A stretch of 64,000 nucleotides of DNA from Polaromonas sp. JS666 (GCF_900103405.1 NZ_FNHX01000007.1:62001-126000); one strand, 5' to 3'. Shown: positions 48,963 through 58,679, counted from the stretch's first letter. The notes: generated from the sequence alone by a model not told the origin. Numbers and translations are program-made.

Positions 48963-49877
48963 TTAGCGTAGGCGCTTGATGAGGCTCGAAGTATCCCAGC
49001 GCTGGCCGCCCATGGCCTGCACGTCCGCGTAGAACTGGTCCACCAGGGCGGTGACCGGCAGCCGGGCCCCGTTGCGCTTGGCCTCGTCCAGCACCAGGCC
49101 CAGGTCCTTGCGCATCCAGTCGACGGCAAAGCCGAAATCGAATTTGTCGGCCACCATGGTCTTGCCGCGGTTGTCCAGCTGCCAGCTCTGCGCCGCGCCC
49201 TTGCCGATCACCTCCAGCACCTGGTTCACGTCCAGCCCGGCTTTCTGGCCGAAGGCCACCGCTTCGCTCAGGCCTTGCACCAGGCCGGCGATACAGATCT
49301 GGTTGACCATCTTGGTGAGCTGGCCCGCGCCGCTGGCGCCCATCAGCGTGAAGGCCTTGGAAAACGCCATGCCGGCGGGTTTGACGGCGTCGAATGCCGC
49401 CTTGTCGCCGCCGCACATCACGGTGAGCGCGCCGTTCTGCGCGCCGGCCTGCCCGCCCGAGACCGGGGCGTCGATGAACTGCAGGCCCAGCTTGGCCGCC
49501 GCCGCGTAGAGTTCGCGCGCCACATCGGCCGAGGCCGTGGTGTGGTCGACAAAAATGGCGCCGGGCTTCATGCCGGCGAAGGCGCCATCCGCGCCTAGCG
49601 TGACGGCGCGCAGGTCGTCGTCATTGCCGACGCAGCAAAACACGATGTCGGCGCCGGCGACGGCCAGGCGCGGCAGGGCGGCCTGCGCCGGCTTGCTCGT
49701 AGCCGCGAATTCGGCAACCCAGGCGGCGGCCTTGGCCGCGCTGCGGTTGTAGACGGTGACGCCGTGGCCGGCCAGCGCCAGGTGGCCGGCCATCGGATAG
49801 CCCATGACGCCCAGGCCCAGGAAGGCGACCTGGCGGGGGGAAGAAGGTTCGTAGGTTTTGGGGGTGGTGCTGGACAT
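48963..49877 (-). CDS. 3-hydroxyisobutyrate dehydrogenase family oxidoreductase
   Basis: This 304-residue protein has an NAD(P)-binding Rossmann motif (FLGLGVMGYPMAGHL), the substrate motif FIDAPVSGGQAGAQNG, the catalytic Lys region KMVNQICIAG and the C-terminal helix region GKTMVADKFDFGFAVDWMRKDLGL. Members oxidise 3-hydroxyisobutyrate, tartronate semialdehyde (reduction) or related beta-hydroxy acids. ATG 49877 is chosen for the family start; the upstream leader is pyrimidine-rich on the mRNA strand. Confidence 0.9.
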   Translation of the reverse strand: MSSTTPKTYEPSSPRQVAFLGLGVMGYPMAGHLALAGHGVTVYNRSAAKAAAWVAEFAATSKPAQAALPRLAVAGADIVFCCVGNDDDLRAVTLGADGAFAGMKPGAIFVDHTTASADVARELYAAAAKLGLQFIDAPVSGGQAGAQNGALTVMCGGDKAAFDAVKPAGMAFSKAFTLMGASGAGQLTKMVNQICIAGLVQGLSEAVAFGQKAGLDVNQVLEVIGKGAAQSWQLDNRGKTMVADKFDFGFAVDWMRKDLGLVLDEAKRNGARLPVTALVDQFYADVQAMGGQRWDTSSLIKRLR

Positions 49878-49966
49878 GGGAATGGATACAGGGACGGGAT
49901 GCGTGGGGAGGAACGAAGAAGAAGAGGGAGAAGAGGGCCGCCGGCGCAAGGCCGGCGCCCTGCACC

Positions 49967-51103
49967 CTAAACGATGGCGAAGTTTTCGGTGCCGGCCGAC
50001 AGGTCGGTCGACTTGGCGCGCTGCGAATTGAGCTTGATCTGCAGGCGCAGGTCGTTCACCGAGTCGGCATTGCGCAGGGCATCTTCGTAGGTGATGAAGT
50101 GGCTTTCAAAGGCGTCGTACAGGGCTTGGTCGAAGGTCTGCATGCCCAGGTTGCGGCTCTTTTTCATGATCTCCTTGATCTCGGAGACTTCGCCCTTGAA
50201 GATCAGGTCGGAGATCAGCGGCGAGTTGAGCATGACTTCCACTGCGGCAAAACGGCCCTTGCCGTCCTGCTTGGGCACCAGGCGCTGCGAGATCATGGCC
50301 TTGAGGTTGAGCGACAGGTCCATCAGCAGCTGGGTGCGGCGCTCTTCGGGGAAGAAGTTGATCACGCGGTCCAGCGCCTGGTTGGCGCTGTTGGCGTGCA
50401 GCGTGGCCAGGCACAGGTGGCCGGTTTCGGCGAAGGCGATGGCGTGCTCCATGGTCTCGCGGTCGCGGATCTCGCCCATCAGGATCACGTCGGGCGCCTG
50501 GCGCAGCGTGTTTTTCAGGGCCGCTTCCCAGCTGTCGGTGTCCAGGCCCACTTCGCGCTGCGTGATCACGCAGTTCTTGTGCGCGTGGACGAACTCCACC
50601 GGGTCTTCAATCGTGATGATGTGGCCGTAGGACTGCTCGTTGCGCCAGTCGACCATGGCGGCCAGCGTGGTCGACTTGCCCGAGCCGGTGGCGCCGACCA
50701 GGATGGTCAGGCCGCGCTTGCTCATCACCACATCCTTGAGCACCTGGGGCACGCCCAGCCCGTCGATGGTGGGCAGCGTGGCCGGAATCGTCCGCATGAC
50801 CATGCCGACCTTGCCCTGCTGGATGAAGGCGTTCACGCGAAAACGGCCCACGCCGGGCGGCGAGATCGCGAAGTTGCATTCCTTGGTGCGCTCAAACTCC
50901 GCCGCCTGCTTGTCGTTCATGATGGAGCGCGCCAGCGCCAGCGTGTGGTTGGCGTTGAGCGGCTGCGGCGAGACCTTGGTCACCTTGCCGTCCACCTTCA
51001 TGGCCGGCGGAAAGTCGCCCGTGATGAACAGGTCGCTGCCGTTGCGGCTGACCATGAGCTTGAGCAAGTCGTTGATGAATTTACTGGCCTGGTCGCGTTC
51101 CAT
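49967..51103 (-). CDS. pilU: type IV pilus retraction ATPase PilU
   Basis: This 378-residue protein has Walker A (GATGSGKSTT), the Asp box (ITIEDPVEFVH), Walker B (DVILMGEIRDRETM) and His box (GHLCLATLHAN), the pattern of PilT-like retraction ATPases. The N-terminal residues and the extended C-terminus are those of PilU, which works with PilT. It lies 52 bp downstream of pilT in the same direction. Confidence 0.95.
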   Translation of the reverse strand: MERDQASKFINDLLKLMVSRNGSDLFITGDFPPAMKVDGKVTKVSPQPLNANHTLALARSIMNDKQAAEFERTKECNFAISPPGVGRFRVNAFIQQGKVGMVMRTIPATLPTIDGLGVPQVLKDVVMSKRGLTILVGATGSGKSTTLAAMVDWRNEQSYGHIITIEDPVEFVHAHKNCVITQREVGLDTDSWEAALKNTLRQAPDVILMGEIRDRETMEHAIAFAETGHLCLATLHANSANQALDRVINFFPEERRTQLLMDLSLNLKAMISQRLVPKQDGKGRFAAVEVMLNSPLISDLIFKGEVSEIKEIMKKSRNLGMQTFDQALYDAFESHFITYEDALRNADSVNDLRLQIKLNSQRAKSTDLSAGTENFAIV

Positions 51104-51155
51104 GAGCGACTCCTTTCAAACAGATTCTGTTGTCAACGAAAGACGGCGGGATGGC

Positions 51156-52199
51156 TTAGCCGGGGAAGTTTTCCGGTATCTTGGCCTTGCCGCGCGCCTC
51201 CGCGGCGGAAATCACATTGCGCTTGACCAGGTCGGTCAGGTTCTGGTCCAGGGTCTGCATGCCCACGCTGTTGCCGGTCTGGATGGCCGAATACATCTGC
51301 GCGACCTTGGCTTCGCGGATCAGGTTGCGGATTGCGGAAGTGCCCAGCATGATCTCGTGCGCGGCGACGCGGCCCGCGCCGTCCTTGGTCTTGCACAGCG
51401 TTTGCGAAATCACCGCTTGCAGTGACTCCGACAGCATGGAGCGGATCATTTCCTTTTCCTCGGCCGGGAACACGTCGATGATCCGGTCTATCGTCTTGGC
51501 GGCGCTGGAGGTGTGCAGCGTGCCGAAGACCAGGTGGCCGGTTTCAGCGGCCGACATGGCCAGGCGTATGGTTTCCAGGTCGCGCATTTCGCCCACGAGG
51601 ATGGCGTCCGGGTCTTCGCGCAGCGCGGATTTCAGCGCGGCGTTGAAGCTCAGCGTGTGCGGGCCGACCTCGCGCTGGTTGATCAGGCATTTTTTGGATT
51701 CGTGCACGAACTCGATGGGGTCTTCCACCGTGAGGATGTGGCCGTACTCGGTTTCGTTCAGGAAGTTGACCATGGCCGCCAGCGTGGTGGACTTGCCCGA
51801 ACCCGTGGGACCCGTCACCAGCACCATGCCGCGTGGTTTGAGCGCCAGGTCGCCGAAGATTTTCGGGGCGTTGAGCTGCTCCAGCGTCAGGATCTTGGAC
51901 GGAATGGTCCGCAGCACGGCGCCGGCGCCGCGGTTCTGGTTGAAGGCATTGACGCGAAAGCGGGCCAGCCCGTCGATCTCGAACGAGAAGTCGACCTCCA
52001 GGAATTCTTCGTAGGTTTTGCGCTGGGTGTCGTTCATGATGTCGTACACCATGGAATGCACCTGCTTGTGGTCCAGCGGGTCGATGTTGATACGCCGCAC
52101 GTCGCCGTGAACCCGAATCATGGGCGGCAAGCCAGCCGACAAATGCAAGTCAGACGCCTTGTTCTTGACGCTAAAGGCCAGCAACTGCGTGATATCCAT
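51156..52199 (-). CDS. pilT: type IV pilus twitching motility ATPase PilT
   Basis: This 347-residue protein has Walker A (GPTGSGKSTT), the Asp box (LTVEDPIEFVH), Walker B (DAILVGEMRDLETI), the His box (GHLVFGTLHTSSA) and the AIRNLIREAK motif typical of PilT. It powers pilus retraction by hexameric ATP hydrolysis. It is followed by pilU and divergent from yggS with 47 bp between starts. Confidence 0.97.
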   Translation of the reverse strand: MDITQLLAFSVKNKASDLHLSAGLPPMIRVHGDVRRINIDPLDHKQVHSMVYDIMNDTQRKTYEEFLEVDFSFEIDGLARFRVNAFNQNRGAGAVLRTIPSKILTLEQLNAPKIFGDLALKPRGMVLVTGPTGSGKSTTLAAMVNFLNETEYGHILTVEDPIEFVHESKKCLINQREVGPHTLSFNAALKSALREDPDAILVGEMRDLETIRLAMSAAETGHLVFGTLHTSSAAKTIDRIIDVFPAEEKEMIRSMLSESLQAVISQTLCKTKDGAGRVAAHEIMLGTSAIRNLIREAKVAQMYSAIQTGNSVGMQTLDQNLTDLVKRNVISAAEARGKAKIPENFPG

Positions 52200-52246
52200 C
52201 CCGGGACCCTTTTAAAAATGACTCAACTAAAGTTTACAGTTCGATT

Positions 52247-52948
52247 ATGACCACGATTGTGCGCAATCTCCAGCTTGTCCGTGACCGTATCACCACGGCC
52301 TGCTTCGCCGCCGGGCGCAACCCGGCCACCGTGCGGCTGCTGGCCGTGTCCAAGACCTTCGGCGCCGAAGCCGTCGCCGAAGCCGCCTCGGACGGGCAGC
52401 GCGCCTTCGGCGAAAACTATATCGCCGAGGGCGTGGAAAAAATCCTCGCGCTGCGGGGCCGGCCGGGCGGCCTGGCCCTGGAATGGCACTGCATAGGCCC
52501 GGTGCAAAGCAACAAGACCCGCCTGGTCGCCGAGCATTTTGACTGGGTGCAGTCGGTCGACCGGCTCAAGATCGCCCAGCGCCTGAGCGAGCAGCGGCCC
52601 GACAGCCTGCCGCCGCTGCAGGTCTGCCTGCAGGTCAATATCGACGGCGGCGCCAACAAATCGGGCCTGGCGCCGGCCGAGGTCCAGGCCCTGGCGCAGG
52701 AAGTCGCGCAGCTGCCGCGCCTGGTGCTGCGCGGCCTGATGGCCATTCCCGAGCCCGCCGCAGACTTCGACGCGGCCTGCGCGGTGCATGCCAGGACCAA
52801 AGCCCTTTTTGATGCGGTCAATGCTTCAGGTGTCCTGCCGACACCTATGGATACCTTGTCGCTGGGCATGACCGCCGACCTGGAGGCCGCCATTCATGCT
52901 GGCAGCACCATGGTTAGAGTAGGCACCGCCATATTTGGCAAGAGGTAG
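52247..52948 (+). CDS. yggS: YggS/PROSC family PLP-binding protein
   Basis: This 233-residue single TIM barrel has LLAVSKTF (PLP Lys near 35), FGENYIAEGVEK, WHCIGPVQSNK and LSLGMTADLEAAI..G.TMVRVGTAIFG, all family signatures. It controls free pyridoxal 5'-phosphate levels and so amino-acid balance. The pilT-yggS head-to-head order is common in beta- and gamma-proteobacteria. Confidence 0.96.
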   Translation: MTTIVRNLQLVRDRITTACFAAGRNPATVRLLAVSKTFGAEAVAEAASDGQRAFGENYIAEGVEKILALRGRPGGLALEWHCIGPVQSNKTRLVAEHFDWVQSVDRLKIAQRLSEQRPDSLPPLQVCLQVNIDGGANKSGLAPAEVQALAQEVAQLPRLVLRGLMAIPEPAADFDAACAVHARTKALFDAVNASGVLPTPMDTLSLGMTADLEAAIHAGSTMVRVGTAIFGKR

Positions 52949-52954
52949 GCCCCC

Positions 52955-53060
52955 ACGCTTTTCACTTCGCCTTCGGCTCCGTGTAATGCGCTGCCCCCCA
53001 AGGGGGCACTGCGCTTGCGGCCCGGCAAAGCCGGTTCCGCGGCCCCTGCTGGTGAAAATA
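52955..53060. repeat. intergenic GC-rich repeat of a type common in Comamonadaceae
   Basis: CCCCCCAAGGGGG is followed by GCGGCCCGGCAAAGCCGGTTCCGC, both imperfect dyads. Sequences of this pattern recur between genes in related genomes (from memory). It could act as a terminator or a dispersed repeat. Confidence 0.5.
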
Positions 53061-53079
53061 TGCCCGCCTCGGGCTTCTT

Positions 53080-53637
53080 TTATTTCTTGGGGACAGCGAT
53101 GGGCTTGATGGTGCCGCAGTCGGCCGACAGCCATTTGCCCGTGGCATCCATGGTCATCTTCTCGGGTTTGCCCTTGACGGTGGTCGTGGTGTTCATCTTC
53201 ATGGTGTAGCCGGAGTCGCCGTTGAAGGTCATCACGCCTTCGCCGCTGGAAGGCGGCTGGGTGCAGGCGTAAGAGAACTTCATGGTGTTGCCGCTGACCG
53301 GCGAACGGGTGGTCTTGCAGTCGCCTTGCTGCTGCTGCGGCAACTCATTGCGCTCTGCCATTTCCTTGGTGATGCATACCTTCATGCTCATGCCGCCACC
53401 GGAGGCCGAGCCCATGGACATGCCCTGCTTGGCCATCATGTCCTGCATCTGTTTGCGCTGCTCGGGCGGCATGCTGGCCATCTGCTTTTCCATATTGGCC
53501 ATGGCTTTTTCCATTTCGCCGGAACTCGACTGCATTTTGTTGGTGATTTCCCACAAGCCGGGCTTGGTGGTTTGCGCATAAGCGCCGGCGGCGAAGGCCA
53601 GTGCGGCGCTTGCCAGCAGAAGAGAGGTGGATTTCAT
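53080..53637 (-). CDS. DUF3617 family exported protein
   Basis: This 185-residue protein has a signal peptide (cleavage near AYA|Q), then TKPGLWEITNKMQ, typical of DUF3617, a Met-rich helical stretch (about 45-85) and a beta-rich C-terminus with Cys residues likely in disulfides (VCITKE, GDCKTTR, YACTQPP, ADCG). Function is unknown; periplasmic. AGGAG 5 nt before ATG 53637 sets the start. Confidence 0.87.
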   Translation of the reverse strand: MKSTSLLLASAALAFAAGAYAQTTKPGLWEITNKMQSSSGEMEKAMANMEKQMASMPPEQRKQMQDMMAKQGMSMGSASGGGMSMKVCITKEMAERNELPQQQQGDCKTTRSPVSGNTMKFSYACTQPPSSGEGVMTFNGDSGYTMKMNTTTTVKGKPEKMTMDATGKWLSADCGTIKPIAVPKK

Positions 53638-53749
53638 GGTCACTCCTGGTGAGATCTGACAGGGAGGGGTGTGGTTTGTGCTCGCATTATGGCCAGGGAG
53701 CGCCGCCTGGCAAGCCCTGGCGCGGCCCTGCCCGGACGGCGGGCCCGGT

Positions 53750-54889
53750 TCAGCGCATGAATTTCCCGCCGCGCCCGATGATGGTCAGGTCGGTGAAACG
53801 CGAGCCCTCGTGGCTTTTGGGCGCGTAGCTGATGGTGAAGCCGCCCATGTTGTGGTCGCGCAGTGATTCCAGCGCCGTGGCCAGGCTTTCGCGGGTCAGG
53901 TTCTTGCCGGCGCGGCGCAGGCCTTCGGTGAAGACCTTGGCCGCGAGAAAACCTTCCATGCTCGAAAAATCAAAATCCTTGTTGCCGGCTTCCGTCATGC
54001 GCTGCTGGTACTCGCGCACGATGGCCGAGGAGGGCGTGTAGGGAAAGGGCACGACCTGCGAAATCGTCACGCCGGCCCCGGCGTCGCCCAGTTCCTCGGC
54101 CAGAGCCTTGGAGCCGACAAAGCTCACATTAAAAAACTGGCCGCCGTAGGCCTTGGCCCGGGCCTGCTTGATCAGCGCGGCGCAGGACTTGTAGGCGCTG
54201 ATCTGTATCACCGCTTCTGGCGTGGCCTTGAGGATTTCCGCCAGCGGCGCGGCCACGTCCACGCTGTTGCGCTCGACGGTGACGCTGGCCGCGGCTTTGA
54301 GGTTGCGTTTGGCCAGCGCCCGCGTCACGCCCTCCAGCCCGGCCTTGCCGTAAGAATCGTTCTGGTAGAAAACGGCGATCTTGGTGATGCCAACGGTGCT
54401 CAGGTGCTGCACGATGCGTTCGGTCTCGTCAAAGTAGCTGGCGCGTACATGGAAGATGTTGCGGTTGAAGGGCTCGCGCAGGGCCTGCGCGCCGGTGAAC
54501 GGGCCTATCAGCGGGATGCCGGCCGCGTTGATGGCCGGCACGGCGGCCAGCGTGGTCGGCGTGCCGACCGAGCCGACCAGCGCGAACACCTTGTCCTCCT
54601 CGATCAGGGCCTTGACCGCTGCGGCGGCCTTCTCGGGCTCGTAGCCGTCATCGCGCGATACCAGCTTGAGGCTGCGGCCGTTGATGCCGCCCGCCGCATT
54701 GACCGCATTGAAGTGGGCCAGTATGCCCAGCTGCATGCGCTTGCCCAGCTCGGCCGCGGGGCCAGTCTGGGCGGCGAATTGCCCGACCAGGATTTCGTTG
54801 TCGCTGACACCGGTTTCCGCGCAGTGCGCGCTACCGGCCGCCAGTGCCAATAGCAGCGCGCCGAACCGGGACCATGGCTGGGTGTTCAT
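53750..54889 (-). CDS. ABC transporter substrate-binding protein (Leu/Ile/Val-type)
   Basis: This 379-residue protein has a signal peptide (cleavage near HCA|E, 24) and a type-I periplasmic binding fold (ILVGQFAAQTGPAAELGKRMQLGI.AHFNAVNAAGGINGR, VGSVGTPTTLAAVPAINAAGIPLIGPFTGA). Members bind branched-chain amino acids, aromatic acids or amides. No permease or ATPase genes are beside it, so it is an orphan binding protein that may serve a transporter encoded elsewhere or sense a ligand. GGAGG 8 nt before ATG 54889 sets the start. Confidence 0.9.
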   Translation of the reverse strand: MNTQPWSRFGALLLALAAGSAHCAETGVSDNEILVGQFAAQTGPAAELGKRMQLGILAHFNAVNAAGGINGRSLKLVSRDDGYEPEKAAAAVKALIEEDKVFALVGSVGTPTTLAAVPAINAAGIPLIGPFTGAQALREPFNRNIFHVRASYFDETERIVQHLSTVGITKIAVFYQNDSYGKAGLEGVTRALAKRNLKAAASVTVERNSVDVAAPLAEILKATPEAVIQISAYKSCAALIKQARAKAYGGQFFNVSFVGSKALAEELGDAGAGVTISQVVPFPYTPSSAIVREYQQRMTEAGNKDFDFSSMEGFLAAKVFTEGLRRAGKNLTRESLATALESLRDHNMGGFTISYAPKSHEGSRFTDLTIIGRGGKFMR

Positions 54890-55105
54890 CAGTAAGCCCT
54901 CCGATGTTGTCTGCAACCGTGGATTCGGCCGCAGTCTGCCTATGCAGTGGATTACCTATATTTGTGTAGGGCAAAGGTATTCCGAGCTTGCCGGCTTGGC
55001 AACGCGGTTAGTCCCCATAGAGGGCCGGTTTTGGGAAAAAGTCTGTGAAATACAGCCGAAAAAGGGTGAAAACCGCATTTCCCGGCGGCCGGCGCCCTTG
55101 GGCGG

Positions 55106-55585
55106 CTAAACGCCCAGTGCCAGCCGAGTGGTGCTCTTGACCTCTTCCATCACCGCGTAGGTACGGGTTTCACGCACGCCCGGCAGCTGCCACAGCACGG
55201 TACCGGCGAAAGAGCGGTAGGCCGCCATGTCGGCCATGCGGGTCTTGAGCAGGTAGTCAAAGCCGCCGGCCACCATATGGCATTCGGTGATTTCAGGGTG
55301 CACCTGCACCGCCGCTTTGAAGGCCTCGAACACATTGGGCGTGGTGCGGTCCAGCAAGACCTCCACAAACACCATCATGCCGGCGCCCAGCTTGAGCGGG
55401 TTGAGCAGGGCCTCGTAGCCCAGGATATAGCCGTCCCGGCTCAGGCGCTGCACCCGGGCCAGCACGGCCGTGGGCGACAGGGCCACGCTTTCGGCCAGCT
55501 TGAGGTTGGAAATCCGGCCGTCCTGCTGTAAAACATTCAGGATTTTGAGGTCTATACGGTCAATTTCTGCTGAGGCTTCAAACAT
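55106..55585 (-). CDS. Lrp/AsnC family regulator, probably of putA
   Basis: This 159-residue protein has a winged helix-turn-helix (IDLKILNVLQQDGRISNLKLAESVALSPTAVLARVQRL) and the RAM effector domain (about 65-150; VFVEVLLD, ECHMVAGGFDYLLKTRMADMAAYRSF). Its divergent position 120 bp from putA and its family match PutR/BkdR-like activators that respond to proline or other amino acids. Confidence 0.92.
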   Translation of the reverse strand: MFEASAEIDRIDLKILNVLQQDGRISNLKLAESVALSPTAVLARVQRLSRDGYILGYEALLNPLKLGAGMMVFVEVLLDRTTPNVFEAFKAAVQVHPEITECHMVAGGFDYLLKTRMADMAAYRSFAGTVLWQLPGVRETRTYAVMEEVKSTTRLALGV

Positions 55586-55706
55586 GAGTAGTGAATTATT
55601 CGGTTATTTTGTGAAATTTAGCGGGAAACTCATCATTATTCAACGGAACATCGATGTATCCACTGAATAACTACCCCAAACCGTGAAATCCTCCATGGAG
55701 CCCCCG
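55586..55706. promoter_or_regulatory. Lrp-gene/putA divergent control region
   Basis: This AT-rich gap has TTATTC at 55596-55601 and 55636-55641 and its inverse GAATAA at 55665-55670. Spaced, AT-rich half-sites fit binding of an Lrp-type octamer. Confidence 0.55.
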
Positions 55707-58679
55707 ATGTTCACCTCCCCGCGCCTGCCTTTCCCCTACCGCCCTGAATCCGAGATCGTGGCCGGCCAGCTGCGAAGCCTGGCCGGCGCGCTGGACTGGG
55801 CGGCGGCCGCACATTCGGCCCAGCCCTGGGTGCAGGCCGTGCGCGACAACCCGCCGCCTTTCTGGGCCATGGAAAGCCTGCTCAAGGAATACCCGATTTC
55901 CAGCGCCGAGGGCCTGGCCCTGATGCGCCTGGCCGAAGCCCTGCTGCGCGTGCCGGATGCTGAAACGGCGATTGCGCTGACGGCCGACCAACTGGGGCGC
56001 GCCGATTTCGACGGCGCCGGCGACGGCGTGATGGCGCGCCTGTCGGCCTCCGCGATCGCGATGTCCAAGCTGTTTTTGCCCGAGGGCGGCCATCCCAACT
56101 TGATGAGCAAGCTGGGCGCGCGCACCGTCGTGGCCGCCACCCTTCGCGCCGTGCAACTGCTGGGCCGGCAATTCGTGCTGGGCCAGACCATTGGCGACGC
56201 CATGGGCGAGGCCGACGGCAGCCGCAAAAAAATCCCCAACCTGCGTTTCAGCTACGACATGCTGGGCGAGGGCGCGCGCACCGACGCCGATGCCCTGCGC
56301 TACCTCGCGAGCTACACCCATGCCATCCAGGCCATCGCCGCCGGCGCGAATGCCGCAGGCCCGACGGAAAAAAACGACGGCATCTCCATCAAGCTCAGCG
56401 CGCTGCACCCGCGTTATGAAGACGCCCAGCGCGAACGCGTGATGGCTGAACTCGTGCCGCGTGTCTGGGGCCTGTGCGAGCTGTCGGCCCGGGCCAATAT
56501 CAACCTCACGATAGACGCCGAGGAAGTCGACCGGCTGGAGTTGTCGCTCGACGTCTTTGAGGCGCTGGCCGCCCTGGTGGCCCAGCACCATCCGCAGTGG
56601 CAGGGCTTTGGCCTGGCCATGCAGGCCTACCAGACGCGCGCGCTGGACCTGATCCATCACATCGCCGCCATTGCCCGCAAATACAGGCTGCGCCTGATGT
56701 GCCGCCTGGTCAAGGGCGCGTACTGGGATTCGGAAATCAAGCGCGCCCAGGAGATGGGCCTGCCGCACTACCCGGTGTTCACGCACAAGCACCACACCGA
56801 CGTGTCCTACCTGGCTTGCGCGCAGGCCTTGCTGGCCGCGCCCGATGCGATCTACCCGCAATTCGCCGGCCACAACGCCGCGACCATTGCCGCGATTTTG
56901 CAGATGGCTTCGCGCAACGCCGTGCCCTTTGAGCTGCAGCGCCTGCACGGCATGGGTGAGGGCGTGTTCCGCGAGGTGCTCAAGAACCCGCTGATCAGCT
57001 GCCGCGTCTACGCCCCCGTGGGCGCGCACCGCGACCTGCTGGCCTACCTGGTGCGGCGCCTGCTCGAGAACGGCGCCAATTCCTCCTTTGTGCACCAGCT
57101 TGCCGACGAGTCGGTCGGCATGGGCGAGCTGCTGACCTCGCCGCTGCGGCTGGAGCCCGAGTCCTCGCTGCCGCTGCCGCCCGCGCTCTACGGCCCCGGC
57201 CGGCCCAACAGCCTGGGCCTGGACCTCACGGTAGCCAGCATGCGCGCGCCGCTGCTCGCCGCGCTGGCCGCCACCCCCGTGCCCGTGGTGCCGGAGTTTG
57301 ACACCCGGCAGGCCGCGGCTGTGGTGGAGAAAGGCGTCGGCGCTTACCGACAATGGAGCAAAGTGGACGTGGCCGGGCGCGCGGCCATCCTGCGCCGCGC
57401 CGCCGACGCGATGGAGCGGCAGATGCCCAAGCTCTGCGCGCTGCTGGTCAAGGAAGCTTTCAAGACCTGGGGCGACGCCGTCTCGGAAGTGCGCGAGGCG
57501 GTGGATTTCCTGCGCTACTACGCCAATGAGGCCGAACGCATCATGCAGCCCGTGGCCCTGCCCGGCCCGACCGGCGAGACCAACGAGCTGCGCCTGACTG
57601 CGCGCGGCGTCTGGGTTTGCATCAGCCCTTGGAATTTCCCGCTGGCCATCTTCACCGGCCAGGTCGCGGCGGCGCTGGCCACCGGCAACGCCGTGCTGGC
57701 CAAGCCGGCCGAGCAGACGCCTGGCATTGCCTGGGAGGCGGTGAAGCTGCTGCATGAAGCCGGCGTGCCCGAAGGCGCGCTGCAGCTCGCGCACGGCCCC
57801 GGTGAGACCGTGGGCGCGGCGCTGGTGGCGGCGCCCCAGGTGGCCGGCGTGGTGTTTACCGGCTCCACCCAGGTCGCCAAAATCATCAACCGCGCGCTGG
57901 CCGCCAAGGACGGCCCCATCGTCCCGCTGATCGCCGAGACCGGCGGCATCAATGCCATGCTGGTCGACAGCACGGCCCTGCCCGAGCAGGTCGCCGACGC
58001 GGTGGTGCAAAGCGCGTTTCGCAGCGCCGGCCAGCGCTGCTCGGCCCTGCGTTTGCTGTGCGTGCATGAAGGCATCGCCGACCACGTGATAGAGATGATC
58101 CAGGGCGCGGCGCGGGAACTGGTGGCCGGCGAGACGGCAAACCTCGCCACCGACGTCGGTCCGGTGATTGACCGTGAAGCCTTTGACAACATCCAGAAGC
58201 ATTTGCAGCGCCTGGGCGACAGCGCCAAGGTGCTGGTCGCACCAGTAGCCCCGGCTTCCCAGGCCAACCTCATCCCGCCCGCCGCCTTTGAAGTGCGCAG
58301 CCTGTCCGACGTGAAGGACGAAATCTTCGGCCCCGTGCTGCAGGTCGTGCGCTGGGGTAGCGGCGAACTCAAGGACCCGCAGGCCGTGATCGCGCAGATC
58401 AACGCACTCGGCTACGGCCTGACCCTGGGCATACAGACCCGCATAGACTCCCGCGCCCAGGCCCTGGCCGTAGCGGCCCATGTCGGCAACATTTATGTGA
58501 ACCGCAACATGATTGGCGCGGTGGTGGGGGTGCAGCCGTTTGGTGGAGAGGGGCTCTCCGGGACCGGCCCCAAGGCCGGTGGGCCGCATTACCTTTACCG
58601 TTTCTGTGCTGAGCAGACGGTCACTGTGAATACGACGGCGGCTGGCGGGAATGCCGCGCTGCTGGCGGGCGGCGTTTGA
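55707..58679 (+). CDS. putA: bifunctional proline dehydrogenase / L-glutamate gamma-semialdehyde dehydrogenase
   Basis: This 990-residue protein has an FAD-dependent proline dehydrogenase domain (about 100-470; RLVKGAYWDSEIKRAQ, FAGHNAATIAAI, RVYAPVGAHRDLLAYLVRRLLENGANSSFV) and an aldehyde dehydrogenase domain (about 510-980; SPWNFPLAIFTGQ, FTGSTQVA, ETGGINAMLVD and the catalytic Cys near 778 in SAGQRCSALR). It oxidises proline to glutamate at the membrane. It lacks the N-terminal ribbon-helix-helix of self-regulating PutA, consistent with control by the divergent Lrp-type gene. ATG 55707 has GGAG 6 nt upstream; GTG 55683 and ATG 55695 are alternatives. Confidence 0.95.
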   Translation: MFTSPRLPFPYRPESEIVAGQLRSLAGALDWAAAAHSAQPWVQAVRDNPPPFWAMESLLKEYPISSAEGLALMRLAEALLRVPDAETAIALTADQLGRADFDGAGDGVMARLSASAIAMSKLFLPEGGHPNLMSKLGARTVVAATLRAVQLLGRQFVLGQTIGDAMGEADGSRKKIPNLRFSYDMLGEGARTDADALRYLASYTHAIQAIAAGANAAGPTEKNDGISIKLSALHPRYEDAQRERVMAELVPRVWGLCELSARANINLTIDAEEVDRLELSLDVFEALAALVAQHHPQWQGFGLAMQAYQTRALDLIHHIAAIARKYRLRLMCRLVKGAYWDSEIKRAQEMGLPHYPVFTHKHHTDVSYLACAQALLAAPDAIYPQFAGHNAATIAAILQMASRNAVPFELQRLHGMGEGVFREVLKNPLISCRVYAPVGAHRDLLAYLVRRLLENGANSSFVHQLADESVGMGELLTSPLRLEPESSLPLPPALYGPGRPNSLGLDLTVASMRAPLLAALAATPVPVVPEFDTRQAAAVVEKGVGAYRQWSKVDVAGRAAILRRAADAMERQMPKLCALLVKEAFKTWGDAVSEVREAVDFLRYYANEAERIMQPVALPGPTGETNELRLTARGVWVCISPWNFPLAIFTGQVAAALATGNAVLAKPAEQTPGIAWEAVKLLHEAGVPEGALQLAHGPGETVGAALVAAPQVAGVVFTGSTQVAKIINRALAAKDGPIVPLIAETGGINAMLVDSTALPEQVADAVVQSAFRSAGQRCSALRLLCVHEGIADHVIEMIQGAARELVAGETANLATDVGPVIDREAFDNIQKHLQRLGDSAKVLVAPVAPASQANLIPPAAFEVRSLSDVKDEIFGPVLQVVRWGSGELKDPQAVIAQINALGYGLTLGIQTRIDSRAQALAVAAHVGNIYVNRNMIGAVVGVQPFGGEGLSGTGPKAGGPHYLYRFCAEQTVTVNTTAAGGNAALLAGGV

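Noticed and set aside
55671..58589. Leftward open frame of about 970 codons antisense to putA
   Set aside because: Mirror frame of putA, whose proline and aldehyde dehydrogenase motifs are unambiguous.
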